Assembly: GCA_910584695.1 (NCBI GenBank)
Contig: CAJUBR010000004.1
Coordinates: forward strand, 15,362-79,361
From: an uncultured Lachnospiraceae bacterium
GTDB lineage: Bacteria; Bacillota; Clostridia; Lachnospirales; Lachnospiraceae
Reading direction: 5' to 3'
Length of the DNA: 64,000 nt
In this document: one piece after another, positions 34,953 through 42,241 of the stretch
Layout: the number at the start of each line of letters is the position of its first letter
How positions within the stretch are numbered: the first letter of the stretch is position 1
Notes under the pieces: generated by a model
The model's input: only the letters and a program-made list of their open reading frames with translations
Databases searched by the model: none
Told to the model about the DNA's origin: nothing
Position numbers and translations under genes: made by a program

Positions 34953-35490
34953 AGGTAACATGTTCTATGAGATTATTCAGAATGGTAATAAGACTGAGTA
35001 CAGAGCAGCGGTAAAATTGCTGAAAAAGATTGCAGATGAGAATAGGGAGAAAAGGAAGATTATCGAGAAAGTCAGGTATAATTAGAACTTTGCGAGCAAG
35101 AATGTAACCAATAATGTGGGACGGTTAAAATTGGAAAGATATCTTAGTGTTATGGCGAACCGCAGATTGAGGGAGAAGTATTTTGGTTTTTGACAGGATT
35201 GGCTTTTGGTATAATATTACAGGTAGGAAGCTTTATCCATAAAAAGTATGGGAGGGGTTAAAGAGATTGTTGATACTTTTAAAGAGGTACTGGAAGTAAC
35301 CTTAGTATGTGATGAGAAACATGTTCAGGGATTATTTTTGGTAGGAATCGACTATAATGAGAAAAAGCATCAAGAATGTTTAATTGAGAGAAAACAAATG
35401 GTATAAAAGAGAAGGTTAAAGACATATCGGGTAAACACAAGACTTTCTATTAATTTAGCAAATATCACATAATCTAGTGATTGACAGTTG
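34953..35490. other. gene-poor stretch with short degenerate reading frames
   Basis: About 540 bases without a convincing gene. A 41-codon frame continues from 34960 (MFYEIIQNGNKTEYRAAVKL...) and a 52-codon frame runs 35248-35406 (VLEVTLVCDEKHVQGLFLV), but neither has a good ribosome site and I recognise neither. They look like fragments of decayed genes. A TTGACA at 35195 is followed by a TATAAT at too short a spacing (14). Nothing else is visible. Confidence 0.5.
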
Positions 35491-35499
35491 TGTTATAAT
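35491..35499 (+). promoter_or_regulatory. extended -10 promoter of the toxin-antitoxin-chaperone-like operon
   Basis: TGTTATAAT: a perfect -10 with TGn extension, 44 bases before the first start codon; no good -35 at 17 bases. A palindrome GTATATAC (35515-35522) lies between it and the ribosome site and could be an autoregulatory operator. Confidence 0.5.
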
Positions 35500-35542
35500 A
35501 AAATAAGGGGTAGTGTATATACTATAAGGATGGGGGAATATA

Positions 35543-35992
35543 ATGGAAATAGATAAAATGTACTATAAGCGTTTCCCTACCGTGTTGAGAGATGCTTTGT
35601 TAGATGGTCGTGTGGCATTTCCCAAAAGCTTACGAGTGCAATATGAAGATAAGCAGGTATATAGGGGAGTGAGGTATAACCAGAAAAAAACGTATATTGA
35701 TAAGACGGATTTTTATTCACATGTTGAACGAAATAATCCGAGTATACCATATGATCCAACTCAAATTACGAGTTATGGGTGCTCGTGTTTTATGGATTTG
35801 GAAGAAATGCATATGATAACAAAGTTTCCAACAAAGAATAAGGCGATTGCAAAGGGAATAATAAGACAACAATATGGTCCGTGTGATATTTCAGAAGGAA
35901 ACTCACATGTAAATATTTTTTTATACGTAGATGTAGATATATCTAAAGAATTTGAGGTGATTGAAAAATGCGAAAAGAATGGATTGAATTAG
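35543..35992 (+). CDS. ADP-ribosyltransferase-like protein, candidate toxin
   Basis: 149 residues. The segment VYRGVRY (residues 39-45) fits the Arg motif of the R-S-E class of ADP-ribosyltransferases, and ITSYGCSCF (75-83) fits the Ser motif; a Glu-rich C-terminus could supply the third residue. This is a visual match, not a profile hit. First gene of a three-gene unit: its end overlaps the next gene by 25 bases and a SecB-like chaperone gene follows. That order (toxin, antitoxin, SecB-like chaperone) is the one known for E. coli CmdTAC, whose toxin is an mRNA ADP-ribosyltransferase. Lower GC than the flagellar genes suggests transfer. Alternative: an uncharacterised non-toxic enzyme. Confidence 0.6.
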   Translation: MEIDKMYYKRFPTVLRDALLDGRVAFPKSLRVQYEDKQVYRGVRYNQKKTYIDKTDFYSHVERNNPSIPYDPTQITSYGCSCFMDLEEMHMITKFPTKNKAIAKGIIRQQYGPCDISEGNSHVNIFLYVDVDISKEFEVIEKCEKNGLN

Positions 35993-36558
35993 AGGGATTT
36001 GGATCCCTTGCAGTAGAGCAGGTTTTAGTTTCCTTTGATGTACCTATACTGTTTGTATGTGAGAATCAGAATGGCAAACGATTTTTAACATTATGTATAG
36101 ATGATGAAGAGGGGAGGTATGTGATAGCAGAGGTGTTGACATCTAATTTAATAGGGATGTTGAATAATGACATTACAATGGAATATGTTTTTAGGCAGGC
36201 AGTTAACCATATATTATATGTTACAGAATATGATTTTGATAAGGAAAAGTTTAATATTGAGAGTGAGGATTCACTTTCTGTAAGTAAAGAAATATTGCCA
36301 AAGGAGGGCATGTATTTTGAATTAAATAATGAGAAAATTCGACAGTACTGTCGGGATTTAAGAGGAGATAAAGTACTTTATAAAAAGGAAGAATCACAGT
36401 ATTACGAGATTGCATTACAAAATTATAAACAACCGTCTTTTGTGATAACACAAGATGATGAATATGATATGTTGAAGAGGGGAAAATTAACAAATGATAT
36501 CTTGACAAAAAATGTAAATAAAATTCAAAGATTGTCTCGGATACAACTTGTGGCATAA
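35968..36558 (+). CDS. unknown protein, candidate antitoxin of the SecB-associated operon
   Basis: 196 residues, acidic, mixed alpha/beta, no transmembrane or catalytic motif. The N-terminal half (VPILFVCENQNGKRFLTLCI) recalls small uncharacterised families of the DUF6575 type. It overlaps the toxin-like gene by 25 bases with its own GAGGTG ribosome site, the tight coupling usual for toxin-antitoxin pairs. The position between toxin-like and SecB-like genes suggests that it is a chaperone-dependent antitoxin. In known systems the chaperone contacts a C-terminal addiction segment of the antitoxin; here the C-terminal ~25 residues are Lys/Asn/Arg-rich. Function is inferred from neighbours only. 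Confidence 0.6.
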   Translation: MRKEWIELEGFGSLAVEQVLVSFDVPILFVCENQNGKRFLTLCIDDEEGRYVIAEVLTSNLIGMLNNDITMEYVFRQAVNHILYVTEYDFDKEKFNIESEDSLSVSKEILPKEGMYFELNNEKIRQYCRDLRGDKVLYKKEESQYYEIALQNYKQPSFVITQDDEYDMLKRGKLTNDILTKNVNKIQRLSRIQLVA

Positions 36559-36570
36559 GGGGGGAGTAGA

Positions 36571-36945
36571 ATGGAATGTGCATTACAATTAGAAAAGTTA
36601 GTATTTGATGAGATTCAGTTTATCCGTATTGGAATGAGAAGTGAAAATGAATTAAAAATGTCTATGGAAGTCAATATTGGTATGAATAAATCAGATTCCC
36701 AAAAAAGAAAAGTTACTATAACGTTTACTGGAATAAAAGAGGAAGAGTATAATATAAAGATTAAAATTAGCGGATTTTTTGTTGTTACAGGCTCAGAGAA
36801 TGAGTATTTAGTTGAGAATAATGCGGTGGCAATTGTGTTACCATATCTCAGGAGTCAAATTACGCTTCTTACTGCACAACCAGGTGTTGATCCAATTGTT
36901 TTGCCACCGATGAATGTAGTAGAAATGTTAAAAGAAAATGAGTAG
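36571..36945 (+). CDS. SecB-like chaperone
   Basis: 124 residues. The pattern of beta strands followed by PYLRSQI (91-97) and LPPMNV (111-116) matches the C-terminal helix and loop of SecB (typically PYAR..I and LPPINF). Canonical SecB is absent from most Firmicutes; solitary SecB-like proteins in Gram-positive genomes are known mainly as chaperones of toxin-antitoxin-chaperone systems. It is 12 bases downstream of the candidate antitoxin with a strong GGGGGGAG ribosome site and ends before a bidirectional terminator, closing the operon. Confidence 0.75.
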   Translation: MECALQLEKLVFDEIQFIRIGMRSENELKMSMEVNIGMNKSDSQKRKVTITFTGIKEEEYNIKIKISGFFVVTGSENEYLVENNAVAIVLPYLRSQITLLTAQPGVDPIVLPPMNVVEMLKENE

Positions 36946-36993
36946 AGAATTTTAATCTCAGAGATTAAGTGAAGTATTTTTGAGCCAAATAAA

Positions 36994-37058
36994 AAGAAGG
37001 TACAGAATAAATTAATTTGATACATTATGCATCAGATTGTTTCGTTTTGTACCTTCTT
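36994..37058. terminator. bidirectional hairpin between convergent operons
   Basis: 11-bp perfect arms (AAGAAGGTACA at 36994-37004, complement at 37048-37058) enclose a second near-palindrome (TGATACAT...ATGCATCA around 37028). It separates the SecB-like gene (+) from the Rpn gene (-) and is followed by TTGTTTT on the + side. Confidence 0.6.
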
Positions 37059-37151
37059 GTTTTATTATGACAAAATTACTGATAATAAAAGAAGCAGGAA
37101 ACATCTCCACTATAGTTTGGCTTTGTGTTTTGATGCTCTTTTGGGAGCAGA

Positions 37152-38063
37152 CTACACATTATCCCAATATTTGTTGATAAATTCTGTTGCCTTTTCTTTT
37201 GTCAGATGATAAGTTTTCATAAGATAATCCATTGTCTCTTCTTTGGATTTACCTAAGTGTTTGTAGCTTTTAATAATCCCTATGATTTCTCCTTCAGCTA
37301 ACCCTTCAGCCCGACCCTCAGCTAACCCTTCTTCCCGACCTTCTGTCCGGCTGTCTTCTCGTTCCAGCGTCAGTTGTCTGTCAAAAGAATAATCCAGTTT
37401 CATCACTTTTACCACCTCCGTGCGGCGTTTTATAAGAAATTCCCGCAATACATTTTCTTTAATGCAACGGTCAATTGCCATTTCAATTGAATGCTCCAGC
37501 TTTTCGTAACCATTTTTTCTGAGGTTTTCTCTTACATAATCCACGAATGTCATATATTCTTTTAAAAAAGAACACTTTGACAACAGTTCCTGATTCTTAC
37601 CATAATTAATATTATACACCCTGCAGATCAGTTCAATCTCCGGTTTCTCCACCGGATGTTCAAATGCATCGGATAATTTTAATTCGTATTGCTCTGGTTG
37701 TTCTTCATCCCCATTGTAAAATACCGCAAATCTCGGGGTGGGAATCTTAACCAGTTTGCGTCCGTATATGTTGCTGTCTTTGAGCAAATCCTCAAGAGTG
37801 CAGGTAAAATAGATCAGACTCCGAACCGGCATATTCGGGCATACAGTAGACTGGTGCTCATAAATGCTTAAATTCATATCCAGAACAAAGGCTGCATCAT
37901 TTCTTATCGTCAGTGAAATCCCTCTGTCCAATACGCAGATCTCCACAAGTGCGGGATCTGTATAATTTGAATGGTTTACTGCATTATATAAATCTAATGC
38001 ATTCTGTGGATCCTCCATCAGCATACTGAACACGTCACTTTTGTACTCTCTGTTTCCTGTCAT
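37152..38063 (-). CDS. Rpn-family PD-(D/E)XK nuclease (transposase-like)
   Basis: 303 residues, a second, unrelated-looking Rpn/PDDEXK protein. Core residues: FVLDMNLSIYEHQ (D and E-x-Q). The C-terminal part has an unusual tandem repeat of EGxxEGLAEGRAEGLAEG (encoded at ~37283-37342) and ends in a helical segment KEETMDYLMKTYHLTKEKAT. The start at 38063 has a very strong AAAGGAGGAG site, which sits inside a possible switchable hairpin. It is convergent with the SecB-like operon. Such genes are often on mobile or recombination-prone islands. Function in the host is unknown. Confidence 0.8.
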   Translation of the reverse strand: MTGNREYKSDVFSMLMEDPQNALDLYNAVNHSNYTDPALVEICVLDRGISLTIRNDAAFVLDMNLSIYEHQSTVCPNMPVRSLIYFTCTLEDLLKDSNIYGRKLVKIPTPRFAVFYNGDEEQPEQYELKLSDAFEHPVEKPEIELICRVYNINYGKNQELLSKCSFLKEYMTFVDYVRENLRKNGYEKLEHSIEMAIDRCIKENVLREFLIKRRTEVVKVMKLDYSFDRQLTLEREDSRTEGREEGLAEGRAEGLAEGEIIGIIKSYKHLGKSKEETMDYLMKTYHLTKEKATEFINKYWDNV

Positions 38064-38142
38064 AAAAACTCCTCCTTTGTCAAAGCAGGAGACGGCAGAA
38101 AGGAAATATATTTATCCTATTCCAAAGAAAACTCCTGCTTTG
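38064..38142 (-). promoter_or_regulatory. leader with mutually exclusive hairpins at the Rpn ribosome site
   Basis: Reading the minus strand, CAAAGCAGGAG (38142-38132), CTCCTGCTTTG (38091-38081) and the ribosome site CAAAGGAGGAG (38079-38069) follow in that order before the ATG. The middle element is the perfect 11-bp complement of the first and the near-perfect complement (one mismatch) of the ribosome site. It can therefore pair with only one of them. The remaining bases to 38320 are AT-rich with no gene seen. Confidence 0.5.
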
Positions 38143-38320
38143 TTAATAAAAATAATTGGGTAAATAAAAGCACGAATTTTCAGAATAAATGAATAAATAA
38201 TATAAGATAACGGCAAGTATGCAGTACTAACGACCATACCGAATATGAAAATAATGCTTTGATATGATTATAATATTCTGACATGAAATATGCAATGATT
38301 TTTTCGGAAAATATTTTTAA

Positions 38321-38638
38321 TTATAATATGAAAATTAAATTATACATATCCTCTGGTTCATATCCCCATTTTTGATACAGAGAATATGCACAGGTATTAT
38401 TGATATCATACCATAAAGTAAAGCTTTTATACTCTTTATGCATCTTAAAATATCCATTCATTAGTTGGTTTCCTAAAACCTTTTTCCGATATTTTTCATC
38501 AATACATATCATTCGAACATAAGACGTTTTCTCTTTATCACGAGCGACTAAAACCAAACGATTGCCATTTTGAGCCAGCATCTCAGCACAAGCTCTGCCA
38601 ATGCCGGATGAAGCTCCGGTAATAAGAATTGTTTTCAT
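38321..38638 (-). pseudogene. SDR/GNAT deletion chimera
   Basis: A 105-codon open frame made of two unrelated parts. Residues 1-37 are the start of a short-chain dehydrogenase (ILITGASSGIGRACAEML, cofactor motif TGASSGIG), very like the SDR at 44195. Residues 38-105 are the C-terminal half of a GNAT acetyltransferase (CIDEKYRKKVLGNQLM, NNTCAYSLYQKWGYEP). The junction is near 38527. Neither half can be a complete enzyme, so a deletion between an SDR gene and a GNAT gene is the simplest explanation. It retains GGGAGGG as ribosome site and lies 20 bases after the left GNAT gene, probably co-transcribed. Confidence 0.75.
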
Positions 38639-38658
38639 AGTTATCGTATCCCTCCCAT

Positions 38659-39645
38659 TTAACTTGGTCGATCCTGATCTCCGTCACCACGCAGCATAAA
38701 AAAGTTATCAATATCCGGTTTCATCATCCAAATATCAACATTTTTTTGCAGGAATGGCTGAAAATAATTTGGTATTATATTCGGATCACTACCGTTCAAT
38801 TCACAAAATCCACCTTGTTTTAATAATTCTTTTGGTATCCCGTATGAATAAATATCTATGTATTCACAATTTTGTTCAAGCATCAGTTTGTCAAAAGCAC
38901 CTGATAACTTTGCAAATTCATCCAGTTTTCCGAAATAATCCACTATTTTAATACATTTGCTCTTCTTATAATATACTGTGCGTGTGACAATAACCGCATT
39001 GCTCTCATGGGAATGGTTTCTTATAGCCCAGACGTCATAAGTCCACACAGGATGCTCAAAATAACGTTTGGATATATAATGATAATCTTTATAAAAAACC
39101 TGAGATCTTAATATTTTATCAGTAATTATTTCCTGCATGTCTTCTGGTGTTTTAAGCCTCTCAAGACTATAATATGTTTCATCTGGAATAGAAATATTTT
39201 TGTAAGCTATATTAGCAATATAATATTTGGGCAAATCATTTAAACGGTAAAAATGGTCCATTTTTATGACGGTATGTCCAAGCAGTTTATGAAATTTTAC
39301 AGTCCGGGAACTAAATCCGGTCCCTACACAATATCTTGGATGAATTGTTTGTTCCATTACTTCGTTTATTTTCAAGCCTATCATAGGGTCCTCACATCGA
39401 ACTGCTTTCCAAATACTGCCGGTCATATCTGGAGACTCCAAATCGTTATACAAAATAAAACTATCAATAGCACAAATTTTCTCGTTTTCAATAGCAATAT
39501 AAAAGTTAACTTTTCCTCGGTCTACAAACTGCCATTCAAAAAAATTCCTGTCCATGGCAAGAATATGATCCTTCTTCCAATGCACATCAATAAACTGCAT
39601 AATTTTAGGTATATCCTCATATACAGCCCGTCGAATCGTTATCAT
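38659..39645 (-). CDS. GNAT-type N-acyltransferase, left paralogue
   Basis: 328 residues. The N-terminal third has a GNAT-like start (ITIRRAVYEDIPKIMQFIDV). The C-terminal half shares several blocks with the right-hand gene at 41183: EYIDIYSYGI, NIIPNYFQPF, QKNVDI and a terminal GDGDQDRPS. The two proteins are clear but diverged paralogues encoded head-to-head around the recombinase segment. I infer that both transfer an acyl group to an amino sugar of the flagellin glycan, possibly with different acyl or sugar preference. The ribosome site GGAGG is good. No sigma-28 promoter faces this gene in the present orientation. Confidence 0.75.
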   Translation of the reverse strand: MITIRRAVYEDIPKIMQFIDVHWKKDHILAMDRNFFEWQFVDRGKVNFYIAIENEKICAIDSFILYNDLESPDMTGSIWKAVRCEDPMIGLKINEVMEQTIHPRYCVGTGFSSRTVKFHKLLGHTVIKMDHFYRLNDLPKYYIANIAYKNISIPDETYYSLERLKTPEDMQEIITDKILRSQVFYKDYHYISKRYFEHPVWTYDVWAIRNHSHESNAVIVTRTVYYKKSKCIKIVDYFGKLDEFAKLSGAFDKLMLEQNCEYIDIYSYGIPKELLKQGGFCELNGSDPNIIPNYFQPFLQKNVDIWMMKPDIDNFFMLRGDGDQDRPS

Positions 39646-39725
39646 AATATACCTCCTGCCTATATTCTCTGCACACTCAAAAATCTGTCATCGGCATTTT
39701 CTTAAAATACAGCTTTCCTTTCTGC

Positions 39726-39791
39726 AGATAAACATACCAGTAAATTTTCATAATTATAAAAAAGATATCCTTAATATAAAAACTTAAGGAA
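39726..39791 (+). repeat. left inverted repeat of the recombinase segment
   Basis: 66 bases that match, in inverted orientation, 40949-41016. The inner 32 bases (39760-39791) are identical; the rest differs by two one-base indels and two substitutions. It contains a TATAAT box facing left, toward the left GNAT gene. Confidence 0.85.
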
Positions 39792-39934
39792 ATGTTGATG
39801 TCCTTGTAAATTTGTGAATTTTGATACATTGATATAATTCGGAAAAATCACTTGACTGCAAGGGTGGATTTTCTAAATACTAATCATGGGCTGAGTTTGT
39901 GAAATAATACATTTAAAAATGGAGGAATAGCGTA

Positions 39935-40911
39935 ATGGAAGAGATTAAAGATGATATGACAGCGGAAAAATGGATCAGGATTTGGCAAAAGGAATATCGA
40001 AGTTTTGTCAAAGAGTCCACATTTGCAACATATTCTGTGGCAATTGAAAATCATATACTCCCCTATTTTGCGGAAAAAAAGATAAAGGATATCGACTGTG
40101 ATATGAATCAGGAATTTATTTTATCACTAGCCCAAAAGAAAAAAGGGATGGAGACGGGTATTTATCAATTAAGGCTGTGAAAGATATAATGGCTCTATGG
40201 CTGGGGATTTTAGGAAAAGCAGAATAGAAAGGATACGTGATCCTTGGAAAGACAAGATATCATTATCCAATACCGGACACGATGGAAGCATCTATACCAA
40301 GTGAAAATTGCTTGACTTTGCAGGAGGAATTTGAGATAATAAATTGTTTAAAAAAACAGAAATCTCTAAAGAGCATAGGGGTTGTACTGGCATTAGTAAC
40401 AGGAATGAGAATTGGTGAAATATGTGCCTTGCGATGGGACTGTATTGATCTTGCAAGAGGATTAATTCATGTGAAACAGACATTGCAGCGTATATATACA
40501 AAAGAAAATGGCATTGGAAAAAGCAAAGTCATTGTCGCTGCTCCAAAATCCTTTAAGGCGAACCGATACATTCCTTTGCCGGAGAAGTATCTGCCTATAT
40601 TAAAAAAATTTCAAGCAGATCCAGATGCATATTTGTTAACCGGCAGGTCTGACAAGTTCATTGAACCACGTACATTGCGAGAATATTATAACCGTCTTAT
40701 GGAGAACAATGGAACCAGGTATGTGACCTTTCATGGATTGCGGCATACATTTGCTACCCGTTTAGTGGAGTCTGGCTGTGATTATAAGACAATCAGTGAG
40801 CTTTTGGGACATGCGGATATTAATATCACATTTCGTACCTATATCCATAGTGATATAGATAAGAAAAAGAAATATATGGAAATAGTTGGAAAATTGATAG
40901 AAGGTGCTTAA
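39935..40911 (+). pseudogene. tyrosine recombinase/integrase, frameshifted and with an amber stop
   Basis: Codons from 39935 encode the SAM-like core-binding domain (TAEKWIRIWQKEYRSFVKES). The frame is lost at a run of six A (40139-40144). The continuation (GYLSIKAVKDIMALWLGIL) is in the -1 frame, which then meets a TAG at 40225-40227. The same frame reopens and encodes the whole catalytic domain to 40911: Arg in TGMRIGEICALRW, Lys in APKSFKANRYI, HGLRH, LLGH and the Tyr of RTYIHSD. Hence one indel and one nonsense codon separate it from an intact ~325-residue enzyme. Slippage could restore the frame but not the amber codon. Confidence 0.82.
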
Positions 40912-40935
40912 GGAAAGATAATTTTTTGTCGATAT
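40909..40935 (+). promoter_or_regulatory. sigma-28-like promoter inside the invertible segment
   Basis: TAAG (40909-40912, overlapping the recombinase stop), 15 bases, GTCGATAT (40928-40935). Same spacing as flgM, flgL and fliC promoters. Expected start of transcription is at ~40942, so the RNA runs through the right repeat into the right GNAT gene and the acyl operon. Confidence 0.5.
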
Positions 40936-40948
40936 AGCATACAGAGAG

Positions 40949-41016
40949 TTCCTTAAGTTTTTATATTAAGGATATCTTTTGCTATAATGTATGAAAATTT
41001 ATTGGTATGTTTATCT
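40949..41016 (+). repeat. right inverted repeat of the recombinase segment
   Basis: Inverted copy of 39726-39791, 64 of 68 positions matching. It carries TATAAT (40983-40988) facing right. The bases directly inside the repeats differ between the two sides, so these are the repeat borders. Confidence 0.85.
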
Positions 41017-41064
41017 ATCAACGAATATAAGACAGGCATTCTTTGGTGCAAGGAGGACGAAAAG

Positions 41065-41106
41065 ATGCAGGGGCTTAGGATGATAACAGAATATATAGAA
41101 AAATAA
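41065..41106 (+). CDS. possible 13-residue leader peptide
   Basis: ATG at 41065 with an excellent AGGAGG eight bases upstream starts a 13-codon frame (MQGLRMITEYIEK) in the leader of the right GNAT gene, 76 bases before its start. It could be a leader peptide or the stump of a deleted gene; the ribosome site is better than that of the GNAT gene itself. Confidence 0.3.
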   Translation: MQGLRMITEYIEK

Positions 41107-41182
41107 AGCTGTATTTGTGAAGACATAGGTACGGCTTATTTGTGTTAAAGGCATAAATAATAAACAGAAAGAGTTGGATAAA

Positions 41183-42184
41183 ATGATTCAGATAAGACAA
41201 GCAGTATATAAAGATATTCCGAGGATTATGAATTTTATAGATGAACATTGGAAAAAAGGGCATATTATGGGGAATGACCGGACCATGTTTGAATTTCAGC
41301 ATGTCAGAGACGGCGAGGTTTTTTATATTATTGCTGAGGATGATATGGATGGAAAAATTTATGGTGCGATGGGATATATTCCAATGATGGAGCAGGAGTG
41401 GCCCTGTATGTCTACGGTGATGGTTCGGTCTCTGAAAAATCCAGAAGGTCGTATGCTTGGAGAAGAAATTGCAAGGTATTTTGAGAAAAATATGCAATGC
41501 TATAACCTTATTTCTGTCGGAGTGGAAAAACGGTATGCAAGGACAATTAAGGCATTAGGAGAGGCAACAGTGGATAAGCTGTATCATTATTATCGGTTGG
41601 GAAAAGAACGAGAGTTTAGAATAGCTCAGATTAATCATTATGAAGTGGTTTCTGTACAGAATACAGGGAGTAAACTTAAACCGTTGCCTGAATTTTCTGA
41701 TTTTGTTAATCAGGTGGATTTAGAAGAAATATATAAAGATTATCCTAGGAGAAGTCCCGCTTATATTGAACATCGCTATTATGAGCATCCATATTTTAAT
41801 TATAAGTTATGGGGAATTCAGAGCAAGGATGGAATGAAAAGTGCATTTGCTTCAAGAGAAGAAGTAGTAGGAGAAGCAAAGATTCTTCGTATAGTAGATT
41901 TTTTTGGGAGAGATGATGATTTGGCTGGTATTGGCTGCGAGTTAGACCGGATTCTTTTAGAGGGAGAATATGAATACGTAGATTTTTATTGTTATGGTAT
42001 TGATGAAGAGATTATGAAGAAAGCAGGATTTCTTTTAAAAACGGATAATGATTCAAATATTATTCCGAATTATTTTGATCCGTTTGAACAGAAAAATGTT
42101 GAGATATATTTTTGCACATGGTTCAAAGAAAATATACATGTATATCGGGGGTTTGGTGATCAGGATCGACCGAATCATGTATGA
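41183..42184 (+). CDS. GNAT-type N-acyltransferase, right paralogue
   Basis: 333 residues, first gene of the acyl-synthesis operon. N-terminus IQIRQAVYKDIPRIMNFIDE; C-terminal blocks EYVDFYCYGI, NIIPNYFDPF and GFGDQDRPN shared with the left paralogue. The ATG at 41183 is chosen over a TTG nine bases upstream. It stands 57 bases before an acyl carrier protein gene, so an acyl-ACP is a reasonable donor. By analogy with the flagellin-glycan islands of Pseudomonas, which also combine ACP, KASIII, reductase and acyltransferase, I infer N-acylation of an amino sugar. The acceptor is unknown. Confidence 0.75.
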   Translation: MIQIRQAVYKDIPRIMNFIDEHWKKGHIMGNDRTMFEFQHVRDGEVFYIIAEDDMDGKIYGAMGYIPMMEQEWPCMSTVMVRSLKNPEGRMLGEEIARYFEKNMQCYNLISVGVEKRYARTIKALGEATVDKLYHYYRLGKEREFRIAQINHYEVVSVQNTGSKLKPLPEFSDFVNQVDLEEIYKDYPRRSPAYIEHRYYEHPYFNYKLWGIQSKDGMKSAFASREEVVGEAKILRIVDFFGRDDDLAGIGCELDRILLEGEYEYVDFYCYGIDEEIMKKAGFLLKTDNDSNIIPNYFDPFEQKNVEIYFCTWFKENIHVYRGFGDQDRPNHV

Positions 42185-42241
42185 AGCAGGGTACCAATGT
42201 GAATATATATAAATAGAATAAAAGAAATGAGGAAATGAAAA

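Larger units (their letters stand above)
39792..40948. other. candidate invertible segment carrying a tyrosine recombinase gene
   Basis: 1157 bases bounded by the 66-68 bp inverted repeats. It contains a broken tyrosine recombinase gene and, at its right end, a sigma-28-like promoter reading out to the right. Inversion would point that promoter at the left GNAT gene. The 143 bases left of the recombinase contain a TATAAT (39829-39834) likely for the recombinase itself, and no outward sigma-28 match. Confidence 0.55.

Noticed and set aside
35248..35406. 52-codon protein-coding gene
   Set aside because: No ribosome site and no recognisable family; described only as part of a degenerate stretch.
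37283..37342. CRISPR-like short repeats
   Set aside because: They are in-frame codons for an EG-rich protein tract without spacers or cas genes.
40138..40147. Programmed -1 frameshift site in the recombinase gene
   Set aside because: The six-A run followed by G looks like a slippery heptamer, but its codon phase is wrong (zero frame reads AAA AAA GGG), and a TAG at 40225 still interrupts the shifted frame.
39726..41016. Ordinary transposon with terminal inverted repeats
   Set aside because: The repeats are flanked by diverged paralogues in mirror arrangement and no target-site duplication is visible at the borders. Not fully excluded; recorded mainly as a candidate inverton.
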